The notes under the pieces are model-generated. The model saw only the letters and a program-made list of their open reading frames with translations. It was not told the DNA's origin and searched no databases. A DNA stretch of 64,000 nt from Palsa-506 sp963836355 (GTDB taxonomy: Bacteria > Actinomycetota > Actinomycetes > Streptosporangiales > Streptosporangiaceae), in assembly GCA_963836355.1 (NCBI GenBank), contig CAWIJO010000009.1:124001-188000 (forward strand), written 5' to 3'. Both the position numbers and the translations under genes were made by a program. Each line of letters starts with the position of its first letter. Position 1 is the stretch's first letter. Below are positions 51,423 to 60,094 of the stretch, piece after piece.

Positions 51423-52406
51423 TCAGGCCAGCCGCCGTGCGGCTTCGGTGGCCCAGTAAGTCAGGATTATGCTCGCGCCGGCCCGGCGGATAGCGGTGAG
51501 GGTTTCCATGATTACCCGGTCCCGGTCCAGCCAGCCCTGCGCCGCGGCCGCCTCGACCATCGCGTATTCCCCGCTGACCTGGTAAGCGGCGACCGGAAGG
51601 TGCACGGTCGCGGCGATCTTACTGATGATGTCCAGGTAGGCGAGGGCAGGCTTGACCATCACGATGTCGGCGCCCTCGTCGACGTCAAGGAGGACTTCCC
51701 GGATCGCCTCGCTGGCGTCGCCGTGGGCCTGCTGGTAGGAGGCCCGGTCGCCGAACTGCGGCGCGCACTCGGCGGCCTCGCGGAATGGCCCGTAAAAGGC
51801 CGACGCGTATTTCGCCGAGTAGGCGCAGATCGCGACGTCGGCGAAGGCGGCCCCGTCCAGGGCGGCCCTGATCGCGGCTACCTGGCCGTCCATCATCCCG
51901 CTCGGCGCGACCATGGCCGCGCCGGCTGTAGCCTGCGCGACCGCGATCGACGCGTACCGCGCCAGGGTGGCGTCGTTGTCGACGTCGCCGGACGGCGTCA
52001 GGATCCCGCAGTGCCCGTGATCGGTGTACTCGTCCAGGCACAGGTCGGCCATCAGCACGGCGGCATCGCCGATCTCGGCGGCCAGGTCGCCGAGAGCCAG
52101 CTGGATGATCCCGGCCGGATCGTCCGCGGCCGACCCGCGGGCATCCTTGACCGCCGGGATGCCGAACAGGATCAACCCGCCGACCCCGGCGTCGACCGCC
52201 TCGGCCGCCGCCTTGCGCAGGCTGTCCCTGGTGTGCTGCAGCACACCGGGCATCGAGCTGATCGGCTGCGGTTCGCTGATCCCCGCCTTGACGAACAGCG
52301 GCAGCACCAGGTCGGCTGGCCGCACGCTGACCGGCGCGACCAGGCGTCGGATCGCCGCGCTGCGGCGGAGCCGCCGCGGGCGGGCTACCGGGTATCCGGC
52401 GCTCAT
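51423..52406 (-). CDS. hemB: Delta-aminolevulinic acid dehydratase (porphobilinogen synthase)
   Basis: Condenses two 5-aminolevulinates to porphobilinogen. 327 residues from ATG 52406 with AAGGAG before it. Lysines of the active site lie in YSAKYASAFYGPFR and MVKPALAYLDII; the regulatory-metal/active-site region reads DLCLDEYTDHGHCGIL, in which only one Cys of the classic zinc triad is present (D-x-C-L-D-E-Y-T-D-H-G-H-C-G), so this is probably a magnesium-using enzyme. Otherwise standard (VRPADLVLPLFVKAG). Lies between hemD and the primase-like gene. Confidence 0.96.
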   Translation of the reverse strand: MSAGYPVARPRRLRRSAAIRRLVAPVSVRPADLVLPLFVKAGISEPQPISSMPGVLQHTRDSLRKAAAEAVDAGVGGLILFGIPAVKDARGSAADDPAGIIQLALGDLAAEIGDAAVLMADLCLDEYTDHGHCGILTPSGDVDNDATLARYASIAVAQATAGAAMVAPSGMMDGQVAAIRAALDGAAFADVAICAYSAKYASAFYGPFREAAECAPQFGDRASYQQAHGDASEAIREVLLDVDEGADIVMVKPALAYLDIISKIAATVHLPVAAYQVSGEYAMVEAAAAQGWLDRDRVIMETLTAIRRAGASIILTYWATEAARRLA

Positions 52407-52476
52407 CGGGCGCTCCTTATCTGAACCGGCCGCCGGGGTTTGATCCGGTCCGGCCAGGCTCCGGTCAACTGGCTGG

Positions 52477-54114
52477 TCACCGGACCCGGCGGCGGGCTCC
52501 GCGGCGGCGCTCGCTGGGCTTGCGGACGATCTCGCCGGCCGCCACGGCGGTGTCCCGCAGCCCGGCGCCGTGCTCCGCCAGCGCGTCGACCAGCGCGGTG
52601 ACGGATGGCTTGGGCGCCATCACGTCCACCCGGAGGCCGAACTCGGCGGCGGTCTTGGCGGTCTGCGGCCCGATCACGGCGATCACCGTGACCGCGTGCG
52701 GCTTGCCGGCGATCCCGATCAGGTTCCGCACGGTGGACGAGGACGTGAACAGCACCGCGTCGAAGCCGCCGCCCTTGATCGCCTCGCGGATAGGGGCCGG
52801 CGGCGGCGCCGCCCGGACGGTCCGGTAAGCGGTGACGTCCTCGGCCTCCCAGCCGAGGTCGGTGAGCCTGGCCAGCAGGTTCTCGGTGGCAATGTCGGCT
52901 CTTGGCAGCAGCACCCGGTTGATCGGGTCGAGCATGTCGTCATAGGCCGGCCACACGTTGGCCAGTCCCTCGCCGGACTGCTCGCCCTCGGGGACCAGGT
53001 CCGGCATGATGCCGAAGTCGCGCAGCGCCGCCGCCGTCTGCTCGCCGACCGCGGCAACCTTGACCCCGGCGAACGCGCGCGCGTCCAGGCCGTACTCCTC
53101 GAACTTCTCCCGCACCGCGCGGACCGCGTTGACCGAGGTGAAGGCGATCCACTGATACCTGCCGGTCACCAGGCCCTTCACCGCGCGCTCCATCTGCTGC
53201 GGCGTCCGCGGCGGCTCGACCGCGATGGTCGGCACCTGCTCCGGCACGGCGCCATGCGCGCGCAGCCGATCGGAGACGGCCTCCGCCTGCTCCTTCGTCC
53301 GCGGCACCAGGATCCGCCAGCCGAACAGCGGCTTGGTCTCGAACCAGGAAAGCGCGTGCTGCGCGGCGATGCCCTCGCCGACGACCGCGATGGCCGGGCC
53401 GTCGGCGGTCAGCAGGCTGATCCCGGCCGCCTTGAGCTCAGCAGACATCGACCCGAGCGTGGCGACCACGGTCTGCTGATCGGTGGTGGTGCCATTCCAG
53501 GTGATGGCGAACGGGGTGGTGTCCTTCCAGCCGGCTGCCATCAGCATCTTGGCGAGATCGCCGAGGCCGGATTCGGCGCCGAGGATCACCACGCTGCCCG
53601 GGCCCGCCGCGAGGTGGCTGACCTCGGCAGCATGCACGATCCGCACGTCGCCGCTGCCCTCGGAGGTCAGCGGGATGCCGGCATAGGCCGGCACGGCGGT
53701 CGCGGCAGGCACGCCAGGGACGATCTCGACCGGCACACGTGCCTTGACGCAGGCCGCGGCGTCGGTGGCCGCGTGGCAGAACAGCATGGGATCCCCGCTG
53801 TACAGCCGGATCACGAGCTGGCCTGCCTTGGCCGCCTTTATCAGCAGCCTCGGGTCATCGGCGACGGCGGCGGAGTCGGTTACGGTAGCGCCGGCCGCCA
53901 GCAGATGCCGGACCCGCCCGGCTATCTCGGTGCTCGCGACCACCAGGTCAGCCTGCCCGAGCAGGGCAGCGGCGCGCAGCGTCAGCAGGCCCTCGTCCCC
54001 CGGGCCCGCGCCGACGAAGGCGACCCGGCCCGCGGCCGCCTTCGGCACCGCGTCGTCCGCCGCCTTGGCCGAATGGCTGCCAGCTGGCTTGTCTGTCACG
54101 GGTATGGGGTTCAC
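52477..54114 (-). CDS. hemD: Uroporphyrinogen-III C-methyltransferase/synthase fusion
   Basis: 545 residues. N-terminal domain: GRVAFVGAGPGDEGLLTLRAA, RLYSGDPMLF and VPVEIVPGVPAATAVPAYAG, the SUMT (CobA-type) fold that makes precorrin-2 using SAM. C-terminal domain from about 265: RILVPRTKEQAEAVSDRLRAHGA, YQWIAFTSVNAVRAV, VLFTSSSTVRNLIG, the uroporphyrinogen-III synthase. This fusion is the rule in actinomycetes. ATG 54114 overlaps the hemC stop. Supplies both haem and, through precorrin-2, sirohaem or cobalamin. Confidence 0.96.
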   Translation of the reverse strand: MNPIPVTDKPAGSHSAKAADDAVPKAAAGRVAFVGAGPGDEGLLTLRAAALLGQADLVVASTEIAGRVRHLLAAGATVTDSAAVADDPRLLIKAAKAGQLVIRLYSGDPMLFCHAATDAAACVKARVPVEIVPGVPAATAVPAYAGIPLTSEGSGDVRIVHAAEVSHLAAGPGSVVILGAESGLGDLAKMLMAAGWKDTTPFAITWNGTTTDQQTVVATLGSMSAELKAAGISLLTADGPAIAVVGEGIAAQHALSWFETKPLFGWRILVPRTKEQAEAVSDRLRAHGAVPEQVPTIAVEPPRTPQQMERAVKGLVTGRYQWIAFTSVNAVRAVREKFEEYGLDARAFAGVKVAAVGEQTAAALRDFGIMPDLVPEGEQSGEGLANVWPAYDDMLDPINRVLLPRADIATENLLARLTDLGWEAEDVTAYRTVRAAPPPAPIREAIKGGGFDAVLFTSSSTVRNLIGIAGKPHAVTVIAVIGPQTAKTAAEFGLRVDVMAPKPSVTALVDALAEHGAGLRDTAVAAGEIVRKPSERRRGARRRVR

Positions 54115-55055
54115 CTGTCATCGTCCCCGCTGCTGATGTGTCCATCGGACACGGCCATATACCGTCCCGCGCCGCGGCGCAGCAACTCGGCGGCCACCTC
54201 ACGGCCGAGGCTGGCTGCCTCCGTCGCCGGGCCGCCTGCGCTTGCCCGCAGCACTGTCCCCCCGTTGGCTGCAACGACTACAGCGTGCAGCCGCAATATC
54301 TCCGTTCCGGCAGCATACGCGCCGATCGGGGCGCTGCAGCCAGCCTGGAGCGCGGCGAGCACGCTGCGTTCCGCAGTGGTCGCCGCGTTGCTCGCCGGAT
54401 CGTCCGCGCAGGCCAGCAAGCCGGCGAGGTCCGGCCGACTCGCGCTGCATTCCACCGCGAGCGCGCCCTGCCCGGCGGCCGGGAGCATCTCGTCGGGCTC
54501 GAAGACCTGGCTGACTGCGTCCAACCGGCCGATCCGGGCCAGGCCTGCGTAGGCGAGCACGACAGCGTCGACTTCCCCCGACTCGACCCGGGACAGCCGG
54601 GTGCCCGCGTTCCCCCGCACCGGGACTGGCCGCAGATCCGGCCGCAGCAGCAGCAGCTGCGCGGCGCGGCGCGGCGCGCCAGTGCCGATCCGCGACGCCG
54701 GCCGCAGGTCGGCGAGCTTGGCGCCGTCCCGGGCAGCGAGCGCGTCCCGGGGGTCATCCCGCTGCGTCACCGCGGCCAGCGTGATTCCCGCAACCGGACT
54801 GGCCGGCAGGTCCTTCAGCGAGTGCACCGCCAAGTCGATCTCACCGTGCAGCAGGCATTCCCGCAGGCCGCTGACGAACACGCCGGTGCCGCCGATCTGG
54901 GCCAGGTCGGCGTGGCTGACGTCGCCGAACGTGGTGATCCCAACCAGCTCGACCGGCTGCCCGGTCCGCGCGAAAATCAGATCGGCCACCCGCTGGGACT
55001 GGATCATCGCCATCGGGCTCTTGCGGGTACCGAGCCGCAGCGGCGCGCCGGTCAC
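54111..55055 (-). CDS. hemC: Hydroxymethylbilane synthase (porphobilinogen deaminase)
   Basis: 314 residues from GTG 55055, whose GTGA overlaps the hemA stop. LRLGTRKSPMAMIQSQRVAD is the family start; HSLKDLP carries the catalytic Asp region (SLKDLPAS), and the dipyrromethane cofactor is attached to the Cys of AALQAGCSAPIGAYA. All intact. It polymerises four porphobilinogens to the linear tetrapyrrole used by HemD. Overlaps on both sides mark one operon with rex, hemA and hemD. Confidence 0.97.
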   Translation of the reverse strand: MTGAPLRLGTRKSPMAMIQSQRVADLIFARTGQPVELVGITTFGDVSHADLAQIGGTGVFVSGLRECLLHGEIDLAVHSLKDLPASPVAGITLAAVTQRDDPRDALAARDGAKLADLRPASRIGTGAPRRAAQLLLLRPDLRPVPVRGNAGTRLSRVESGEVDAVVLAYAGLARIGRLDAVSQVFEPDEMLPAAGQGALAVECSASRPDLAGLLACADDPASNAATTAERSVLAALQAGCSAPIGAYAAGTEILRLHAVVVAANGGTVLRASAGGPATEAASLGREVAAELLRRGAGRYMAVSDGHISSGDDDR

Positions 55056-56528
55056 TGCGCCTCCCGGCTATCCGGCCCGGCGGCTGGCTGGCCGTCCCGC
55101 GGGCTGCCTGGCTGACCATCCGGCCCGGGCAGCAGCCCCGGGTCGGCGCAGACCACGGCCTGCACGGCGTCCGGGTCCAGGTCGAACAGCACCCGCAGGG
55201 CGGCCTCGTAGGATTCGGCCCCGGGCGAGCCGGCCAGTTCCTTGACCCGCACGGTGGGCGCATGCAGCAGCTTGTCAGCCACCCTGCGCATCGAATGGGC
55301 GATCTCGCTGTGCGACCGGACGTCCAGATCGTCCAGGCGGCCAGCCAGCCGGGCCAGCTCAGCCTCCACCACCCCGGCGGCCTTGGCCCGCAGCGCCACC
55401 ACGGTCGGCGCAACCCTGGCGGCCCGGTCCGCCGAGGCCTGCGCGGCGAATTCCTCGCCCACGATCCGCCATACGTCGGCCACGTGCTCGTCGTGCGCCG
55501 CCGGCAGGCGCCGGCCCGGCGTTCCGTAGTTCTTCCAGGCCTAGCACGTTCACGCCGGGCAGCAGGTCAGCCTCGGGGTCGATATCCCGCGGCAGGGCCA
55601 GGTCGAGCAGCACGAGCGGCAGCCCGCCCGGCCTGCTGGCCAGCGCGTCCCGCACGGCCGCCGCGGAGATCACGAAGCCGGGCGCGCCGGTGCAGGACAT
55701 GACAAGATCCGCGGCGGCGAGCTCGGCGGGCAGCCGGGAGAGCTCAGCGGAGGTTCCGGCGACGGTCGCGGCGAGCCGCCGCGCATGTTCGCGACTGCGG
55801 TTGACGACCACGATCTTGGCCGCGCCCAGCCGCGCCGCGGTGGCAACTGCCAGCGAGCTCATCGACCCGGCCCCGACGACGAGCACGCGCAGGCCGGCCA
55901 GCGGGATCGGGTCAGCAGCAGGCTCAGCGGTGACTGGCTCGGCGGCACCGGCCAGGCCAGCCGCACCGCCGGCCAGGCCAGCCGCGCGGGCATCGCGAAG
56001 TCGGCCGGCCGCCATCGCAAGCCCGACGCTCACCAGGCTGGCGCCTGCCCGGTCGATGCCGGTTTCCGCGTGCGCCCGCTTGCCGGCCCGCAGCGCATGC
56101 GTGCCCAGGTCCGCAAGTGCGCGGCCGAGAGTGCCCTGCTCCCTGGCGATCTGCAGGGCCTGCCGCACCTGGCCGAGTATCTGGCTCTCACCGACCACCA
56201 TCGAGTCGAGCCCGCAGGCGACCGCCAGCACGTGCTGCACGGCGCGGTCCTCGTAGTGCACGTAAAGGTGCGGGGTCAGCTCGGCCGACGGAATGCCGGA
56301 ATGCCTCGCCAGCAGCTCGCAGATGGCCGCGACGCCGCCGTGGAACTTGTCCACATCGGCGTAAATCTCGGTGCGATTGCAGGTGCTGATCACGAAGGCG
56401 CCGCCGACGTTGTCCGCGTGCGCGATGTCGCGCAGCAGCTTGCCGAGCGCGTCGCCGGCCACCATGGTCCGCTCCAGCGTGCCAACCGATGCGCTCTTGT
56501 GGCTAAGGCCCACCACGAGCACGCTCAT
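55052..56528 (-). pseudogene. hemA: Glutamyl-tRNA reductase, split by a single-base frameshift
   Basis: First committed enzyme of the C5 pathway. The frame from ATG 56528 has Cys50 in VISTCNRTEIYADV, ESQILGQVRQALQIA, the NADPH site LRVLVVGAGSMSSLA and VLLDLALPRDIDPEADLL. After GVNVLGLEELRN the dimerisation domain continues in another frame: RRLPAAHDEHVADVWRIVGE, through AAGVVEAELARLAGRLDD and HSEIAHSMRRVADKLLHAP, stopping at 55052. One extra base near 55503-55521, in GGCGCCGGCCCGGC, explains it. Because the gene is needed for haem and the flanks are perfect, it is probably intact in life. ATG overlaps the rex stop. Confidence 0.92.
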
Positions 56529-57322
56529 GTCGCTATCGCCTGCGCTTCCGGCTCGGTGTCGCCGTCCATGGCCGCTGTTATGCCCGCCGCGCGGACGGAC
56601 CCGAGTCCGCCCAGCCGCCGGGCCTGGTGCGGTCCCCAGCCGTGCTCGGCGTCGGCGGCCACCCGGACCACGGCACGTCGCTGCGCGTGGAATGCGAGAA
56701 TCTGCAACTCGATCGACAGGTCGACCTTACGCACATCGACCCCCGAAGGCACGCTTAGCACGACGGGCGCGAAATTTAGAATGCTCGTCACACCGGCCGC
56801 GACCAGCCGGTCACAGACATCCTGGGCGGAGCCTGCAGGCGTGGCGATCACGCCGATCGAGACCTCATGCCTGGTCACCACGGACTCGATACCGTCCGCA
56901 TGCCGCACGACGTGACCGGCGATGACGCTGCCGATCACGCCAGGATCGGCGTCCAGCAGCTCGGCGACGCGGAACCCGCGGGAGGCGAAGCCGCCGTAGT
57001 TGGCCAGCGCCCGGCCAAGGTTCCCGGCGCCGACGATGACGACCGGCCAGTCCTGGGTCAGGCCGAGTTCCCTGGACACCTGGTAGACGAGATACTCGAC
57101 GTCATAGCCGACGCCGCGGGTGCCGTACGAGCCCAGATGCGAAAGGTCCTTGCGGAGCTTGGCCGAGTTTACCCCGGCCGCTGATGCGAGTTCCTCGCTC
57201 GACACCGTGGCGATGCCACGGTCAGCGAGGGCATACAGCGTCCGCAGGTACACCGGGAGGCGGGCAACTGTCGCCTCCGGTATCCCCTGGCTGCCGTTTT
57301 GTGATGCAGGACGGCGGGACAT
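56525..57322 (-). CDS. rex: Redox-sensing transcriptional repressor Rex
   Basis: 265 residues from ATG 57322, ten bases after AGGAG. N-terminal winged helix: RLPVYLRTLYALADRGIATV, SSEELASAAGVNSAKLRKDL, LGSYGTRGVGYDVEYL; Rossmann domain VVIVGAGNLGRALANYGGF senses NADH/NAD+. Opens the haem operon with four-base overlap to hemA, as in Streptomyces. Represses when NAD+ is high. A consensus Rex operator stands at 57409-57426, so autoregulation of the whole operon is expected. The C-terminal ~35-residue tail is an extra found in actinomycetes. Confidence 0.96.
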   Translation of the reverse strand: MSRRPASQNGSQGIPEATVARLPVYLRTLYALADRGIATVSSEELASAAGVNSAKLRKDLSHLGSYGTRGVGYDVEYLVYQVSRELGLTQDWPVVIVGAGNLGRALANYGGFASRGFRVAELLDADPGVIGSVIAGHVVRHADGIESVVTRHEVSIGVIATPAGSAQDVCDRLVAAGVTSILNFAPVVLSVPSGVDVRKVDLSIELQILAFHAQRRAVVRVAADAEHGWGPHQARRLGGLGSVRAAGITAAMDGDTEPEAQAIAT

Positions 57323-57408
57323 TCGCCGGCGCTCCTGGGGGATAGACACGGCATCCACGCAAGCCTGGCAGGCCCGGCGTGGCAGCATTTCGATCCCACG
57401 CTACGCCC

Positions 57409-57426
57409 TTGTGAACGTTTGCACAA
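57409..57426 (-). promoter_or_regulatory. Rex operator (ROP site) upstream of rex-hem operon
   Basis: TTGTGAACGTTTGCACAA fits the Rex consensus TTGTG-n8-CACAA exactly. It is 87-104 bases upstream of the rex start. Established Rex biology makes redox control of rex-hemACD very likely. Confidence 0.88.
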
Positions 57427-57474
57427 AGTCAGCCGGACTTGTCGCCGGCAACGCAATCGGCCGCGCGCGGATCA

Positions 57475-57566
57475 CATCCCAGCGCGCAGCGGGGCACCAT
57501 CCCAGCGCGCAGCGGGGCACCATCCCAGCGCGCAGCGGGGCCACCATCCCAGCGCGCAGCGTGGCA
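57475..57566. repeat. 23-bp tandem repeat, four copies, upstream of rex
   Basis: ATCCCAGCGCGCAGCGGGGC plus ACC recurs four times between the glutaredoxin-like gene's stop and the Rex operator; the third copy has one extra C, and the last is diverged. The unit is not a multiple of three and the array is non-coding. It lies in the distal promoter region of the rex-hem operon. Confidence 0.9.
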
Positions 57567-57667
57567 ATAGCACCAGCTCATGCCGCTAGGGATCGGTGCT
57601 CGCAGCAGGTTCTCGCGGCTGAACACCCCGCTCTTCCGCGATCACGGCAGCGAAGCGCAGCCCGCCG

Positions 57668-57976
57668 CTATCCGCGCAGCGCGGCCCGCAGCCTGCCCTC
57701 GTCCACCCGCCAGAAGTCGTGCTGCACGCCGTCGATCAGCGTCACCGGGATCTGCTCCCCGTACGCGAGCAGGTCGTCCGGCGACTTGGTAATGTCGCGC
57801 TCCTCCCAGGCCATGCTCAGCTGGCCGGCCACCCGCGAGATGACGGCCCGGGCGTCATCGCAGAGATGACAGCCTGGCCTCGACAGCAGCGTGATGGTCC
57901 GCCGCCCGCGCTGCACCGGGCCGGCCGGGTTGCCGCCTGCACTGGCGGGCCCGCCGTGATCGGCGCCGTCGGTCAT
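57668..57976 (-). CDS. Glutaredoxin-like (DUF836) protein
   Basis: 102 residues. After a Gly-rich leader comes RTITLLSRPGCHLCDDARAVI with the C-x-x-C of glutaredoxin-like DUF836 proteins, then ERDITKSPDDLLAYGEQIPVTLIDG with the cis-proline and DFWRVDEGRLRAALRG. The GCHLC-type active site is that of small thioredoxin-fold proteins near hem or redox genes in actinomycetes. In a mycothiol organism it might serve as a mycoredoxin-like reductant. ATG 57976 overlaps the end of the upstream membrane-protein gene. Confidence 0.88.
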   Translation of the reverse strand: MTDGADHGGPASAGGNPAGPVQRGRRTITLLSRPGCHLCDDARAVISRVAGQLSMAWEERDITKSPDDLLAYGEQIPVTLIDGVQHDFWRVDEGRLRAALRG

Positions 57977-59925
57977 GGCTGCCGCCGGGGTCCCTGCCCT
58001 GGCCCGGCCCCGCCGCCGCTGCGGCCGCCCGGCCGCGGGTCCTGGCCGATGCTGCCACCTGGCGTCTCCGCGCCCAGCACCCCCGCGCTTACCGGCCCGC
58101 CCGGCGCCGCCGGGCCATGACCGGCCAGCGGTCCGTCGCCCGGCCCCTCGCTGGGCAGATCCGGAATGGCGGGGATCGGCAAAACTTTGGCGTGCTGCAA
58201 GCCAAGCTCGATCACGTTGGTAGCGAGCACATACGGTCGCCGGTCCCGCTCGAACTTGGCGATGTAAGGCTGGCGCCGATGCTCCTCGTAGGCTTCCCTG
58301 TCCCGGTAGACCTCATACAGAATCCGTTGCATAGGCGCCGATGGCACGGCATGCACGATGTAGACCAGCGTGCCCGGCTCGCAGGCGCGGACTAGCTCGA
58401 CGAGCTCTTCGGTGAGGCCGTCGAAGGCATCCACGCGATCTTCCAGCAGCGTGTAAATAGCGATCTGGCCGAACAGCCGTGACCACGCCTCATGATCGTC
58501 GGCGGCCGGCCTGCCGGACTGCCCGGCCAGCCAGCCCGGCTGCGGGGGCGGCATCCCGGGCGGACCCGACAGCGTCCCATGCTGGCCGGTGCCGCCTGCG
58601 CCGTCGGCTGGCCAGCCTCCCGGCCGGCCTGCTTGCGCGGTCCCGTCGTTGTCACCTCCTGCTGCCGCCCCGGCAGGAAGTCCGCCGGCCAGCGGTCCAC
58701 CAGGCGCTGCTGCGCCAGGTACCGGACCGCCCGGGAGCGCGCCGCCGGGTCCTGGTCCCGCTGGCACTCCGCCGGGCAGGGCACCGCCGGGCAATGCTCC
58801 CGCTGGCACTCCGCCGACTAGCGCAGCGTCATCGTAGGCGTTCCCGGCGGGCGGAGCCGCGAAGCCGTCGGCTGCCTGGTAGCCAGCGTCAGCCCCGACG
58901 TCGTTGCTATCGCCATACCTGTCTTCGGCGGCGGGCTGCCGATAGCCCGGCTGTTCGTAACCGGCATCGGCGGCGTACTCCCGGCGGCCGGACTGCTCGT
59001 CGCCGACTTCGTCGATATAGCTGCCTTCGTCGATATAGCTGCCGAGGCGCTGCTCGGCGGGGTACTGACCGTGTTCGCCGACGGTAGCGTAGCGGCCCCG
59101 GCCGCCGGAGTCGGTCAGCGGATCGTAGTCGCCTAGCTGATCACCATCGGCCCAGGAGCGGCGGTGCCGCCAGCTATCCGGATCACCCTCGTCGCCGCCC
59201 TGCGCACTCCCCTGATGCACCACGTCAATTCTGATGCGCCGCACCTTGGCCACCGCGAGCCAGGTCGCCGCCACGGCCAGCACGCAGAGCATCGGAAGGG
59301 CGCTGGCCAGCGACCACCGGGCATGCAGCTTGCCGCTGGCCAGCGCAGCGAGCCCAGGGGCGGCCAGCGCAAGGGCGCCGAGGCCGGCTGCGGCCACGGC
59401 GGGCAATGTTGCCCGCCAGGCCGGGTCGTGCCGGGAACGGGCCGCCGTGACGCAGCTGGCGATCAGCGCCACCAGCGCGGTGAACGGGGCAAGCACGTAC
59501 ATCAGCAGCGAATTAGGGATCGGCTGGTAATGCGCTGATGCGGCTGGGAACGCCTTGCTGAACGCCGCCGTGCCGAGCGGGTCGGTGGCCAGTATCACCA
59601 GGCTCACGATCCCGAGCGCCGAGACCGCGAGCCTGATCGCGAATCGCATCGGAAGGCTGCGCGCTGCCACCTCGGCGAGACCAAGCGCCAGCCCAAGCGG
59701 GGCGACCACCTGCGCGCCTAGCTGCACCGCGCGGAAGTTCACCGGGCCAAAGCCCTGCGCGAATCCGTCTGCCTGTGCGCCGAGCGCCACCGCGAGGCCG
59801 AACATCGCGCAGGCCCAGGCGACAAGATCGGTACGGGGCATGCGGACGCACCGGATGACCAGCGCAATGGTGCCAGCAAAGGCAAGCATCACGCCGGCAG
59901 CCGCCGTCAGCAGCGAGATAGACAT
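57973..59925 (-). CDS. Seven-TM protein with C-terminal ABM (monooxygenase-like) domain
   Basis: 650 residues. Seven hydrophobic segments fill residues 1-225 (AAAGVMLAFAGTIALVIRCV first, LASALPMLCVLAVAATWLAV last). A long Gly/Pro/Tyr-rich linker with short repeats (GALPGG, YIDEGSYIDE) follows to about 480. Then RLFGQIAIYTLLEDRVDAFDGL, LVRACEPGTLVYIVHAV, ILYEVYRDREAYEEHRRQPYIAKF forms an ABM/antibiotic-biosynthesis-monooxygenase barrel, as in quinol monooxygenases. The combination of membrane domain and ABM suggests a membrane-attached quinone or stress sensor. Substrate unknown. ATG 59925; the last residues overlap the glutaredoxin-like gene. Confidence 0.82.
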   Translation of the reverse strand: MSISLLTAAAGVMLAFAGTIALVIRCVRMPRTDLVAWACAMFGLAVALGAQADGFAQGFGPVNFRAVQLGAQVVAPLGLALGLAEVAARSLPMRFAIRLAVSALGIVSLVILATDPLGTAAFSKAFPAASAHYQPIPNSLLMYVLAPFTALVALIASCVTAARSRHDPAWRATLPAVAAAGLGALALAAPGLAALASGKLHARWSLASALPMLCVLAVAATWLAVAKVRRIRIDVVHQGSAQGGDEGDPDSWRHRRSWADGDQLGDYDPLTDSGGRGRYATVGEHGQYPAEQRLGSYIDEGSYIDEVGDEQSGRREYAADAGYEQPGYRQPAAEDRYGDSNDVGADAGYQAADGFAAPPAGNAYDDAALVGGVPAGALPGGALPGGVPAGPGPGGALPGGPVPGAAAPGGPLAGGLPAGAAAGGDNDGTAQAGRPGGWPADGAGGTGQHGTLSGPPGMPPPQPGWLAGQSGRPAADDHEAWSRLFGQIAIYTLLEDRVDAFDGLTEELVELVRACEPGTLVYIVHAVPSAPMQRILYEVYRDREAYEEHRRQPYIAKFERDRRPYVLATNVIELGLQHAKVLPIPAIPDLPSEGPGDGPLAGHGPAAPGGPVSAGVLGAETPGGSIGQDPRPGGRSGGGAGPGQGPRRQP

Positions 59926-60094
59926 TGCTGCCTATGGTGCACGACACGGAGCGATGATGCGAATGCGATGCGACTACCCGTGCAACTCTTCGGCTAGCTG
60001 CGTGACCAGCGAGCATGCCGGCCACGTCCGGGCGTGCATGGGCGTGCCTGACCGCTGTCCCGGGACCCGCCGGCGGCCGGCGCCGGTAGGCTCG

